From positions 2,210,001 through 2,274,000 of the forward strand of contig NZ_CP072334.1 of the NCBI RefSeq assembly GCF_018127805.1: DNA of 64,000 nt, written 5' to 3'. A model generated the notes under the pieces. The model saw only the letters and a list, made by a program, of their open reading frames with translations, was not told the DNA's origin and ran no database searches. Each line of letters opens with the position of its first letter. Position 1 is the first letter of the stretch. This DNA is from Prevotella sp. oral taxon 475 (lineage in GTDB: Bacteria > Bacteroidota > Bacteroidia > Bacteroidales > Bacteroidaceae). Made by a program: the position numbers and the translations under genes. Of the stretch, positions 46,071-54,170 are shown in pieces.

Positions 46071-47149
46071 TAGAACTTCTCCTTCATTGCATTTACGATT
46101 TCCTCGGGCTCGGGAACGATGCCTCCCAGTCTACCGAAGTGTTCCACTCGCTCGCGTCCGTTTACTGCCAGGCGCACGTCTTCTATCATCTGTCCGGCGT
46201 TGATCTCTACAACGAGTACGCCTTTCCTTCCTTCTGCGGCGGCGTTGAGGGCCTTTGTGGGGAACGGCCACAAGGTGATGGGGCGAAAAAGGCCTACTTT
46301 CAGTCCTTCTTCCCGGGCCAATTCGATGGCTTTTTCTGCGATGCGCGAGGCACTTCCGAAAGAAACGATGATGTATTCGGCATCCTCCAGTTGTTGCGTG
46401 TCAAAGCGCACCTCGTTGTTTTTGATGCATTCGTATTTCGCTTGCAGAGCCAGATTGCGCTGTTCCATCACCTCTGGTTTGAGCTCCAACGAAGTGATGA
46501 TGTTGGGACGACGGTCTTTCGTTCGACCGGTTGTTGCCCACGGACATTCTTTTCGTATCTCTTCCTCCGTTCTACGAGGCTTCATCGGCGGTAGGATCAC
46601 CTTTTCCATCATCTGTCCAATCACCCCATCGCTCAAGATCATGGCGGGATTGCGATACTTAAAAGATAAGGTGAAAGCCAGATCGACGAAGTCTGCCATC
46701 TCCTGAACTGAGTTCGGGGCCAGCACAATGACATTGTAGTCACCGTTTCCACCACCTCTTGTCGACTGAAAATAGTCGCCTTGAGAGGGTTGAATCGTAC
46801 CTAATCCCGGGCCACCTCTCTGCACATTGACAATCAATCCGGGGATTTCGGCTCCTGCCATGTAAGAGATGCCTTCCTGCATCAGGGCTACGCCGGGGGA
46901 TGAAGACGAGGTCATGACTTTCTTTCCCGAACCTCCGCCGCCGTAAAGCATGTTGATCGATGCCACTTCGCTCTCTGCTTGCAACACCACCATTCCCGTT
47001 GTTTCCCACGGTTTCAGGGCGGCCAGCGTCTCGATAATCTCACTTTGAGGAGTGATGGGATAGCCAAAGTATCCGTCTACACCACAACGAACCGCCGCAT
47101 GGGCTATCGCTTCATTGCCTTTCATGAGGCTTACGTCTTGTTCTGTCAT
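46070..47149 (-). CDS. korA: 2-oxoacid:ferredoxin oxidoreductase, alpha subunit
   Basis: A 359-residue subunit with the start MKGNEAIAHAAVRCGVDGYF and FGYPITPQSEI, the classic pyrimidine-domain motif of KorA. It has no fused gamma domain, as korC is separate. The gene follows the ferredoxin-like korD by 6 bp, and its product pairs with KorB. Confidence 0.9.
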   Translation of the reverse strand: MTEQDVSLMKGNEAIAHAAVRCGVDGYFGYPITPQSEIIETLAALKPWETTGMVVLQAESEVASINMLYGGGGSGKKVMTSSSSPGVALMQEGISYMAGAEIPGLIVNVQRGGPGLGTIQPSQGDYFQSTRGGGNGDYNVIVLAPNSVQEMADFVDLAFTLSFKYRNPAMILSDGVIGQMMEKVILPPMKPRRTEEEIRKECPWATTGRTKDRRPNIITSLELKPEVMEQRNLALQAKYECIKNNEVRFDTQQLEDAEYIIVSFGSASRIAEKAIELAREEGLKVGLFRPITLWPFPTKALNAAAEGRKGVLVVEINAGQMIEDVRLAVNGRERVEHFGRLGGIVPEPEEIVNAMKEKF

Positions 47150-47155
47150 TGTGTT

Positions 47156-47389
47156 TCACTCCTTCACTTTCATCCGATAAACGGTGATACAACCGTCCGG
47201 ACACACTGTTCCGCATGCTGCGCAACCTACACATTGTTCTTTTCGAACAGCTTCGGCATACGCATATCCACTTGCATTCACCTTTTTCTGAGCCAGTTCC
47301 AGCACTTCATACGGGCAGGCTACAACGCAAAGGTCGCAGCCTTTGCACCTGTCTGTGTCGATAACAACGGCTCCTTTTATCTTATTCAT
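47156..47389 (-). CDS. korD: 4Fe-4S ferredoxin-like subunit
   Basis: A 77-residue protein with two 4Fe-4S clusters, CKGCDLCVVACP (about residues 17-28) and CVGCAACGTVCP (about residues 56-67). It is the delta subunit or electron carrier of the KorABC complex and the first gene of the four-gene set. Confidence 0.9.
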   Translation of the reverse strand: MNKIKGAVVIDTDRCKGCDLCVVACPYEVLELAQKKVNASGYAYAEAVRKEQCVGCAACGTVCPDGCITVYRMKVKE

Positions 47390-47458
47390 CTTGTTCTTGC
47401 TCTGAGAGAAAGTGCCTTTGCCCGTATAAAAGGGCCATTCGGGCGATGCATCCTCCCG

Positions 47459-47638
47459 TTAAGGATTGCGCGAATCCTTGTCGTAATAGTTCAGAATATC
47501 GTTGATCATCTGCTTAGCATGCACCGCCGGACTGTCTGCGTCGAGTTCAATGGCTTCCGAGTAACATTCTAATGCTTTCTGCCAATTGCCCTGTCGGCGA
47601 TATTCATTGCCTTGCTCGTAATACTCTTCACTGCTCAT
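47459..47638 (-). CDS. Small TPR-motif protein
   Basis: A 59-residue protein beginning at the ATG at 47638; a longer in-frame reading to 47683 lacks support. It has one TPR-like helix pair, YYEQGNEYRRQGNWQKALEC and YSEAIELDADSPAV, and a short tail. It lies 69 bp before korD and 57 bp after folD on the same strand, so it may be co-transcribed with them. The role is unknown; a one-TPR protein could be an adaptor of the Kor complex, but that is a guess. Confidence 0.6.
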   Translation of the reverse strand: MSSEEYYEQGNEYRRQGNWQKALECYSEAIELDADSPAVHAKQMINDILNYYDKDSRNP

Positions 47639-47695
47639 TGTATGTAGGCCGATCGGTGGAGAGCAGTTCAAGGCTCCTCTCACGCCCGTTCCTTA

Positions 47696-48571
47696 CTAAT
47701 AATAAGTGTGTTTGGCAGCTGCCAATGTGTTGGTCATCAGCGAGCAAATGGTCATTGGCCCCACACCTCCGGGAACCGGAGTGATGAATGAACACTTGGC
47801 TGCCACCTCGTTATACTTCACGTCTCCGTTGAGTCGGAATCCTCCTTTATGACTTTTGTCTTCCACACGGGTTGTTCCCACGTCGATGACAACGGCTCCT
47901 TCTTTCACCATGTCTGCCGTAACAAAGTTGGGTTGACCGATGGCGGCGATGAGAATATCGGCTTCGCGGCACTCTTCTTTCAGCGATGGCGAATGAGAAT
48001 GGCAGATCGTGACTGTGGCATCTCCGTATTGCTTCTGCAACATCAGCTGAGCCATAGGTTTTCCTACGATGTTGCTCCTACCGAGAACGACGCATTTCTT
48101 TCCCGAAGTCTTAATGCCGTATCGCTGAAGCAGCGTGATGATGCCCAGCGGCGTTGCGGAAATAAAACACGGAAGACCGATAGCCATCCTTCCAACATTG
48201 ATGGGATGAAAGCCGTCTACATCTTTTCGGTAGTCGATGGCTTCGATGATCTTCTGTTCATCGATATGTTTGGGCAGAGGCAACTGCACGATAAAACCAT
48301 CCACATCTTCGTCTTGGTTGAGCCGATGCACGCAGTTGAGCAGCTCGGCCTCGGTGATATCGGCCTCGAATCTTATCAAAGAAGACTTGAAACCGCACTG
48401 CTCGCAGGCAATCACTTTGTTTTTGACATACGTCTCCGACCCACCGTCGTGCCCCACCAGCACTGCTGCCAGGTGAGGTTGCTTCTTTCCGTCGGCCATG
48501 AGGCGTCTCACTTCTTCCGCTATCTCTGCCTTGATGGCAGCAGCGGTGGCCTTTCCGTCGATCAACTGCAT
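47696..48571 (-). CDS. folD: Bifunctional methylenetetrahydrofolate dehydrogenase/cyclohydrolase
   Basis: A 291-residue cytoplasmic enzyme of one-carbon metabolism: 5,10-methylene-THF to 5,10-methenyl-THF to 10-formyl-THF. Motifs: [14 protein letters not shown] (active-site lysine region), [44 protein letters not shown] (NADP site) and [15 protein letters not shown]. The gene follows ffh by 15 bp on the same strand. Confidence 0.95.
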   Translation of the reverse strand: MQLIDGKATAAAIKAEIAEEVRRLMADGKKQPHLAAVLVGHDGGSETYVKNKVIACEQCGFKSSLIRFEADITEAELLNCVHRLNQDEDVDGFIVQLPLPKHIDEQKIIEAIDYRKDVDGFHPINVGRMAIGLPCFISATPLGIITLLQRYGIKTSGKKCVVLGRSNIVGKPMAQLMLQKQYGDATVTICHSHSPSLKEECREADILIAAIGQPNFVTADMVKEGAVVIDVGTTRVEDKSHKGGFRLNGDVKYNEVAAKCSFITPVPGGVGPMTICSLMTNTLAAAKHTYY

Positions 48572-48586
48572 GTTTTCTTTTCTGAT

Positions 48587-49939
48587 TTAGAGTTGAGGCA
48601 TACCGGGCATTCCTTTCATTTTGCCCATCATACCGGCCATTTTGGCCATGCTATTACCTGTGACCATCTTCATCATCTTGCGAGTCTGGTCAAATTGTTT
48701 TATCAATCGGTTCACCTCTTGCAGACTTGTGCCGCTACCTTTAGCGATACGCTGTCGCCTGCTACTGTTGAGGATCTCGGGAGAGGTACGCTCTTTGGGA
48801 GTCATACTCTTGATGATGGCCTCTATCCCCTTAAAGGCATCATCGTTGATGTCCACATCTTTGATGGCTTTTCCCACGCCCGGTATCATCGAAGCCAAGT
48901 CTTTGAGGTTTCCCATCTTCTTGATTTGCTCGATTTGACCGAGAAAATCGTTGAAGTCGAACTTGTTTTTCTGAATCTTCTTTTGCAGACGGCGTGCCTC
49001 TTCCTCGTCAAACTGTTCTTGAGCACGTTCTACCAGCGAGACGATGTCGCCCATTCCGAGGATGCGGTCGGCCATACGAGCGGGGTGGAACACGTCGATG
49101 GCTTCCATCTTCTCGCCCGTCCCGACAAATTTGATGGGCTTGGCCACTACGGTGCGTATGCTCAGAGCGGCTCCACCGCGTGTATCGCCGTCGAGCTTGG
49201 TGAGCACTACGCCATTGATATCCAATCGTTCGTTGAATTCGCGTGCTGTATTCACCGCGTCCTGACCCGTCATAGCATCGACCACAAACAGTGTTTCGTC
49301 GGGCGTGACAGCCTGCTTCAATCGGAAGATCTCGTCCATCATCTCCTCGTCCACCGCCAAACGGCCTGCCGTATCGATAATCACGACATCGTTTCCTTTG
49401 GCTTTGGCTTCACGGATAGCGTTGTGGGCAATCTCTATCACGTTTTTGTTGTCGGGCTCGCTATAAACCGGCACACCCACCTGTGCAGCAACTACGTCCA
49501 ACTGATCGATGGCGGCCGGACGATACACGTCGCACGCCACCAACAAGGGTTTTCTGTTCTGCTTGTTTTTCAGCAGATTGGCGAGTTTTCCGCTAAAGGT
49601 TGTCTTTCCCGAACCTTGAAGTCCAGACATCAAAATGATGGCGGGGCGACTGGTCAGATTCAGATCTACGCTCTCGCCGCCCATGAGTTCGGCCAGTTCG
49701 TCGTGAACAATCTTCACCATCAACTGCCCCGGTTTCACGGCCGTGAGCACATTCATGCCCAGGGCTTTCTGCTTAACGGTGTCGGTAAAGCTCTTGGCCA
49801 CCTTATAATTAACGTCGGCATCGAGCAACGCGCGGCGGACATCCTTAAGGGTCTCCGCAACGTTTATCTCGGTGATCTTTCCTTCACCTTTCAGTATTTT
49901 GAAAGACCTTTCCAGTCGGTCGCTCAAATTCTCGAACAT
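48587..49939 (-). CDS. ffh: Signal recognition particle protein
   Basis: A 450-residue SRP54/Ffh GTPase that binds signal peptides of membrane proteins and 4.5S RNA. N domain, then G1 GLQGSGKTTFSGKLA (about residues 106-120), DTAGRLAVDEEMMDEI (G3), TKLDGDTRGGAALS (G4/insertion box), and the methionine-rich M domain ending GKMKGMPGMPQL. The RNA-binding helix includes RRQRIAKGSGTS. First gene of the run ffh-folD-TPR-korDABC. A -7 element lies 37 bp upstream. Confidence 0.95.
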   Translation of the reverse strand: MFENLSDRLERSFKILKGEGKITEINVAETLKDVRRALLDADVNYKVAKSFTDTVKQKALGMNVLTAVKPGQLMVKIVHDELAELMGGESVDLNLTSRPAIILMSGLQGSGKTTFSGKLANLLKNKQNRKPLLVACDVYRPAAIDQLDVVAAQVGVPVYSEPDNKNVIEIAHNAIREAKAKGNDVVIIDTAGRLAVDEEMMDEIFRLKQAVTPDETLFVVDAMTGQDAVNTAREFNERLDINGVVLTKLDGDTRGGAALSIRTVVAKPIKFVGTGEKMEAIDVFHPARMADRILGMGDIVSLVERAQEQFDEEEARRLQKKIQKNKFDFNDFLGQIEQIKKMGNLKDLASMIPGVGKAIKDVDINDDAFKGIEAIIKSMTPKERTSPEILNSSRRQRIAKGSGTSLQEVNRLIKQFDQTRKMMKMVTGNSMAKMAGMMGKMKGMPGMPQL

Positions 49940-49975
49940 ATAGAATGTGCTTTCTTGTCTTTATATTGTAGTGGT

Positions 49976-49984
49976 GCAAAGATA
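49976..49984 (-). promoter_or_regulatory. -7 element of the ffh gene
   Basis: TATCTTTGC on the minus strand. No TTTG at the usual spacing. Confidence 0.5.
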
Positions 49985-50268
49985 AGGATAAATGGACCAA
50001 ACTATCCTTCTCGGCGTTTAGTTTTAAGAGATTTTAAATACTATTTTACAGATTCTGCTCATCCTGCTGTGCTCTGTGCAGAGATTTGCAAGGGGATGGC
50101 TTCTTTCGCGGTCTGACAAGAGGGCGGGGAGGAATGAAAATCGACTCCTTCTGTCCTCTTGTTTTCCGCATCATGAGCGGTTGGAGTCTGGAGATGGTTT
50201 TGCCGAGAACGGGGGTTCTTTTTAGTCTTTCTAAAGGATTGATGATCAAGCTCTTACAAACCCGTTTA

Positions 50269-50350
50269 CAAAAGCTAAGAAAACGAGGTGCAAAAGCTAA
50301 GAAAACGCACGGCGAAAGCTAAGAAAATGGATTGCAAAAGCTTAGCTTTT
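50269..50350. repeat. 22-bp AAAAGCTAAG-type repeat cluster, copy 6
   Basis: CAAAAGCTAAGAAAACGAGG, CAAAAGCTAAGAAAACGCAC, CGAAAGCTAAGAAAATGG and CAAAAGCTTAGCTTTT, at exact 22-bp steps. It is the reverse complement of the cluster at 32307-32394 with very few differences. The section 49985-50268 of the gap holds no gene that can be supported. Confidence 0.85.
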
Positions 50351-50512
50351 AAGTAGTAAGGAGAGAAAGAGTAAGGAGTAAGGAGAGAGGTAGTAAGTAG
50401 TAAGGAGGGGAGAAGGAGGGTGTAAGATGAGGAGGAGTAAGTAATAAGGAGAGGAGAAGTAGGGAGTAAGAGGAGAAGGAGAGGAGGAGTAAGGAGGGGA
50501 GAAGAAAGTCTG
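50351..50512. repeat. GA-rich low-complexity tract
   Basis: Built from AAGTAGTAAGGAGAGA-type blocks; the complement of the CT-rich tract at 32131-32306. It directly follows the 22-bp cluster, so the two elements make an inverted copy of 32131-32394. Confidence 0.85.
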
Positions 50513-50607
50513 TCGAGACAGTCAATTCATCCCGTCAAAATGGTTGATAATTCCAGATCAACGTAAAAATACTCACTTGTAGGTATTTCTAAAACAAACA
50601 ATATTCG

Positions 50608-50616
50608 TAATTTTGC
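50608..50616 (+). promoter_or_regulatory. -7 element of the lipoprotein/C10 protease pair
   Basis: TAATTTTGC. A transcript from here would start about 50622, which makes the ATG at 50624 leaderless and favours the start at 50648. No clear -33 box. Confidence 0.5.
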
Positions 50617-50647
50617 ACCGAAAATGTACAAAAAAAAGAATTCGAAC

Positions 50648-51145
50648 ATGAATATCAACTTTTCTCTTTCTCCTCCGTTTTCTCTTCTTACCGTGAAGAG
50701 AGTGTTCTTATTGCTGCTTCCGCTTCTCGTTTGTGCTTGTAATCAAGAAATCGTAGGCAGGCTGCCACAAATCAATCCGGGGGTTATTGAACTCTCCGCC
50801 ACTCAACCCGAAGGGTATTTTCAAGTATCTCCGCGCGACTATGAAATGTGTCTATTTAGCGTGACTCCTAATGAAGGAGGGAAAATGGAAGAGTGTAATG
50901 TTTACGACAAACTGGGAAAAGGAACGCCGGTTGTTGTGGAGTTTCCTGCTGGATATAAGGCTACGATATATAGTAAGGATAAAAGACTGGTAAAAATCGA
51001 CCTGGGCTTTATGATGATAGAGAAAGTGGGTAGAGGCAAATATCGAGTGGAAAGGGTGCCCAATTCTAAGGTAAAATATCCCTTTACTGCGATGTTTGGA
51101 TTCATGGAAGATGGTATTTCAAGTGCAACAATCATATTTAAATAA
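50648..51145 (+). CDS. Small predicted lipoprotein upstream of a C10 protease
   Basis: A 165-residue protein from the ATG at 50648 (a start at 50624 is also open). The signal ends LLPLLVCAC. The mature part, about 135 residues, is beta-rich (GYFQVSPRDYEMCLFSV; FPAGYKATIYSKDKRLVKID). It is 5 bp before the C10 protease gene, and in other bacteria small proteins next to C10 proteases are inhibitors (Spi of Streptococcus, the Bfi inhibitors of Bacteroides fragilis). A matching role here is a guess from position; no motif shows it. Confidence 0.55.
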   Translation: MNINFSLSPPFSLLTVKRVFLLLLPLLVCACNQEIVGRLPQINPGVIELSATQPEGYFQVSPRDYEMCLFSVTPNEGGKMEECNVYDKLGKGTPVVVEFPAGYKATIYSKDKRLVKIDLGFMMIEKVGRGKYRVERVPNSKVKYPFTAMFGFMEDGISSATIIFK

Positions 51146-51150
51146 AAAGA

Positions 51151-52416
51151 ATGAGTATGAAAAAAATATTTTTATTTTTGTCCTTTTCGGTTCTTCTTCT
51201 CGCTTGTAGCAAGGATGAACCCAACAATCGGAAGACTGGTGATCAAGGAAATGTCACCACAGGACAGTCTGTTTTTCAGGTGAACAAAGAAGATATAGAG
51301 AAGGTGGTGACTGCCTTTTTGAAGCAACCGGCGTCTTCAAGACAAACAGGGGCTGTGCCAACAATCGTTGCCATCGACTCGTTGAAAACCGGAGAAGAAC
51401 TTTCAAGGAATGCAAAAGGGGGATATTTCCCTCAAAATCTTTTGTATTTCGCCCGGTTGACGGATGGGTCTACCGTTGTATTGGCTGCCGACAAGCGGGC
51501 AGAACCTGTGTATGCGCATTTCAACAACTTGGAGTTGAAGTTCGACAAGAATGGGCGTCTCACCGCACAAGCCGATATGCCGGAGCCTTGGCTCTTTCTG
51601 ATCGGTACGGCAGCAGCATCTGTTTTAGACAAAGTGGAGACGAAAACCACGATTAATACGCATTGGGATGTATCGAAGACGAGAGCTTCTTCTGCCGACG
51701 ACGAAGTGCAACCCTCTAAATGTAGCGTGACTTGGGGACAGGGCTATCCGCTCAACATGCTGTCGCCGGCCTCTAATGGAACGTATACAGACCGGGGAAG
51801 GGCTGCCGCCGGCTGCGTTCCTATTGCCATAGCACAGGCTCTCACGGTGTTGAAGGCCGATTTTACCGTGTTTAAGGGATATGAACTGAAGACCTCTTGG
51901 GCCAGTTTGAAAACGAAGAAAACGAACACGGCGTTTTGGAATCAAGATGAAAAGGACGATATGGCCCATATTGTGAAACGGATTGCAGAACATATCGGCG
52001 TATCATATCAAGACAATGGGAGTGCCGGAGCCTATACGAAAAGGGCCATGGACTTCTTTCTCCGCTATTTGGGAGGTGCGTATGGACGCGACGAAAACTG
52101 GGACAATGTGGCACCCAACATGAAGGATAACTCTCATGGTCTTTCATTTTTGGCGGGTCCCGAACAAAGCAATGGCTCGCTTTGGAAGAAACTGGGACTC
52201 CCCATCTCGGAGACCTCGGAACATTGTATGCTGCTGGATGGATATATAAAGAAGAATGGCGAAACGCTCTTTTATGTGAATTTTGGATGGAGTGGCAAAG
52301 GTAATGGTTACTATCTCTGCGATCACAAAATGTGGAAAGAGAACTCGCAGGGACAATATGACGTACAGATGCAGGTGTATAACTTCCATCTGGATACCGA
52401 TTACGACGATTTCTAA
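51151..52416 (+). CDS. C10-family (streptopain-like) cysteine protease, lipoprotein
   Basis: A 421-residue lipoprotein; the signal peptide ends VLLLAC, then SKDEPNN, a surface-export motif. A propeptide-like part (about residues 35-175) contains NAKGGYFPQNLLYFARLTDG-like strands. The catalytic domain begins near CSVTWGQGYPLN (about residue 190), with the active cysteine in AAAGCVPIAIAQAL (near residue 216) and the histidine in SEHCMLLDGYIK (near residue 358), followed by FGWSGKGNGYY. Related enzymes are SpeB, interpain A and PrtT. It probably degrades host proteins at the cell surface. A terminator follows. Confidence 0.9.
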   Translation: MSMKKIFLFLSFSVLLLACSKDEPNNRKTGDQGNVTTGQSVFQVNKEDIEKVVTAFLKQPASSRQTGAVPTIVAIDSLKTGEELSRNAKGGYFPQNLLYFARLTDGSTVVLAADKRAEPVYAHFNNLELKFDKNGRLTAQADMPEPWLFLIGTAAASVLDKVETKTTINTHWDVSKTRASSADDEVQPSKCSVTWGQGYPLNMLSPASNGTYTDRGRAAAGCVPIAIAQALTVLKADFTVFKGYELKTSWASLKTKKTNTAFWNQDEKDDMAHIVKRIAEHIGVSYQDNGSAGAYTKRAMDFFLRYLGGAYGRDENWDNVAPNMKDNSHGLSFLAGPEQSNGSLWKKLGLPISETSEHCMLLDGYIKKNGETLFYVNFGWSGKGNGYYLCDHKMWKENSQGQYDVQMQVYNFHLDTDYDDF

Positions 52417-52460
52417 ACCCCGGTTGCAAGACAAACGATGGGTCGACAACCCAAAAAGAA

Positions 52461-52498
52461 CCCCGTCGAAGCAGTGCTTCGACGGGGTATTTCTTTTT
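52461..52498 (+). terminator. Intrinsic terminator after the C10 protease gene
   Basis: CCCCGTCGAAGCA pairs with TGCTTCGACGGGG around a single G, and a T-rich run (ATTTCTTTTT) follows. Stem 13 bp. Confidence 0.9.
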
Positions 52499-52597
52499 GT
52501 TTAATGCTGTCGACTCGTGGCATCACGGTAGGAGAAACTTCTTTTTCTCGCCGCAATAAGATGCCCTACCGAAACGGGACGACTCCATGTTGTTCCA

Positions 52598-52662
52598 TAA
52601 AAAAAGGGCTCCGCTGAGCCCCACAATCTTTAATTAACCTTAAATCTAATACTATGAAAAAC
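52598..52662 (-). ncRNA. Possible small RNA of about 65 nt, promoter to terminator
   Basis: A full promoter (52668-52700) predicts a start near 52661. The transcript would read through GTATTAGATTTAAGG and end in the hairpin GGGCTC-N4-GAGCCC (52606-52621) with a run of seven or more U. No ORF fits. The layout of promoter, short conserved-looking body and terminator is that of the Bacteroidales-1 RNA motif; the match was not checked. The hairpin may also end the metY transcript. The rest of the 345-bp gap shows nothing else. Confidence 0.5.
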
Positions 52663-52667
52663 ACGTA

Positions 52668-52700
52668 GCAAAGATACGGATTCTTGACTATTGATCCAAA
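52668..52700 (-). promoter_or_regulatory. Promoter of the possible small RNA
   Basis: Minus strand TTTG (complement of 52697-52700), 20 bp, TATCTTTGC (complement of 52668-52676): a full match, located after the end of metY. Confidence 0.75.
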
Positions 52701-52761
52701 TAAAACGAATGAGTGAGGCTTGTTTTTATATTTTATTACACCTACGCATTCGTTTTTTAAT

Positions 52762-54069
52762 TTATTTACACGTTAAGTTTCTCCCTGCAAGGGGTGTCTC
52801 AAGCGTATCTAGAGCCTGACGGATGTCGGCGAGGATGTCTTCCGGATCTTCTATACCGACGGAGAGCCGGATCAGATCGGGTGCAACGCCGGCTTCGCGC
52901 AGCTGTTCGTCGGAGAGTTGGCGGTGGGTATGACTGGCTGGGTGCAGCACACAGGTGCGAGCGTCGGCCACATGGGTAACAATGGCGATGAGCTTCAGGG
53001 CGTCCATCCACTTGATAGCTGTTTCTCGATTGCCTTTCAGACCAAAAGAAAGCACTCCGCACGAGCCATTGGGCAGATATTTCTGTGCTTTTTCATAGTT
53101 GACATCCTCTTTTAAGCCGCTGTAACGCACCCAGGCCACACGCGGATGGGCCTGAAGAAACTCTGCTACCGCCTGTGCATTGCGGCAGTGTTGCGGCATA
53201 CGCAGGTGTAATGTCTCGAGGCCGAGGTTGAGAAGGAAAGAGTTTTGTGGAGCAGGGATAGAGCCTAAGTCGCGCATGAGTTGTGCCACCATCTTGGTGA
53301 TATAGGCCATCTTGCCAAACGTTTGGGTGTAGGCGATGCCGTGATAGGAGGCATCGGGGGTACAGAGCCCGGGATAGCGTTCGGCGTGTGCTTCCCAGTT
53401 GAAGTTGCCACTGTCTACAACGACACCGCCAACAGCTGCAGCATGTCCGTCCATATATTTTGTAGTAGAATGCGTTACGATGTCGCAGCCCCAACGAAAA
53501 GGATTGCAGTTGATGGGTGTGGCAAAGGTATTGTCGACAATCAGCGGTACGCCGTTGCGGTGTGCCAAACGGGCGAACTTCTCAATATCGAGCACGGCGC
53601 AACTGGGATTCGAGATCGTCTCGCCGAACAACGCTTTGGTGTTGGGTTGAAAGGCAGCTTGCAGTTCTTCTTCATCGGCATCGGGAGCGACAAAGGTGCA
53701 GCTGATGCCCAATTTCTTGAGCGTAACGCCAAAGAGATTAAAGGTTCCGCCGTATATTTCGCTTGAGGCGACGATGTGATCGCCGGCCTCGCAGAGATTG
53801 AAGATGGCATAAAAGTTGGCTGCTTGCCCGCTCGACGTGAGCACAGCTCCCACCCCACCCTCAAGGGCAGCTATCTTTCGGGCCACGGCATCGTTAGTGG
53901 GATTTTGCAGTCGGCTATAGAAATAGCCCTCTTTCTTTAAATCGAAGAGCATCGCCATTTCTTCTGAATTATCATATTTAAAGGTGGTGCTTTGAATGAT
54001 GGGCAGCACGCGAGGCTCACCATTCTTGGGTTCCCAGCCGCCTTGTACGCATAATGTCGATTTTTTCAT
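52762..54069 (-). CDS. metY: O-acetylhomoserine aminocarboxypropyltransferase (sulfhydrylase)
   Basis: A 435-residue PLP enzyme of the Cys/Met metabolism family that makes homocysteine from O-acetylhomoserine and sulfide. Start MKKSTLCVQGGWEPKNGEPRV, PLP-site part TSSGQAANFYAIF, and the PLP lysine in THSTTKYMDGHAAAVGG (near residue 206). The length and the inserts between residues 220 and 300 fit the MetY type rather than MetB. No SAM riboswitch is seen upstream. It follows the PPDK-like gene by 101 bp on the same strand. Confidence 0.9.
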   Translation of the reverse strand: MKKSTLCVQGGWEPKNGEPRVLPIIQSTTFKYDNSEEMAMLFDLKKEGYFYSRLQNPTNDAVARKIAALEGGVGAVLTSSGQAANFYAIFNLCEAGDHIVASSEIYGGTFNLFGVTLKKLGISCTFVAPDADEEELQAAFQPNTKALFGETISNPSCAVLDIEKFARLAHRNGVPLIVDNTFATPINCNPFRWGCDIVTHSTTKYMDGHAAAVGGVVVDSGNFNWEAHAERYPGLCTPDASYHGIAYTQTFGKMAYITKMVAQLMRDLGSIPAPQNSFLLNLGLETLHLRMPQHCRNAQAVAEFLQAHPRVAWVRYSGLKEDVNYEKAQKYLPNGSCGVLSFGLKGNRETAIKWMDALKLIAIVTHVADARTCVLHPASHTHRQLSDEQLREAGVAPDLIRLSVGIEDPEDILADIRQALDTLETPLAGRNLTCK

Positions 54070-54170
54070 TGTTGTTGATCTGTTGTTTATTCTTTTTGCT
54101 TTCGTCTATCGATGAATCTTTCCAAACAATTGTTTCGTTCGATGGTCCTATGACATCCTCATGACAACGA

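Noticed and set aside
47849..50116. Very long plus-strand open frame (755 codons)
   Set aside because: Lies fully opposite folD and ffh, both well supported on the minus strand; the translation has no domain-like pattern.
50046..50249. 67-codon minus-strand open frame before the 22-bp cluster
   Set aside because: No promoter, no homology-like pattern, and it is near repeats; coding status cannot be supported.
54070..54170. SAM riboswitch before metY
   Set aside because: Only 101 bp are present, and no riboswitch-type helices were seen.
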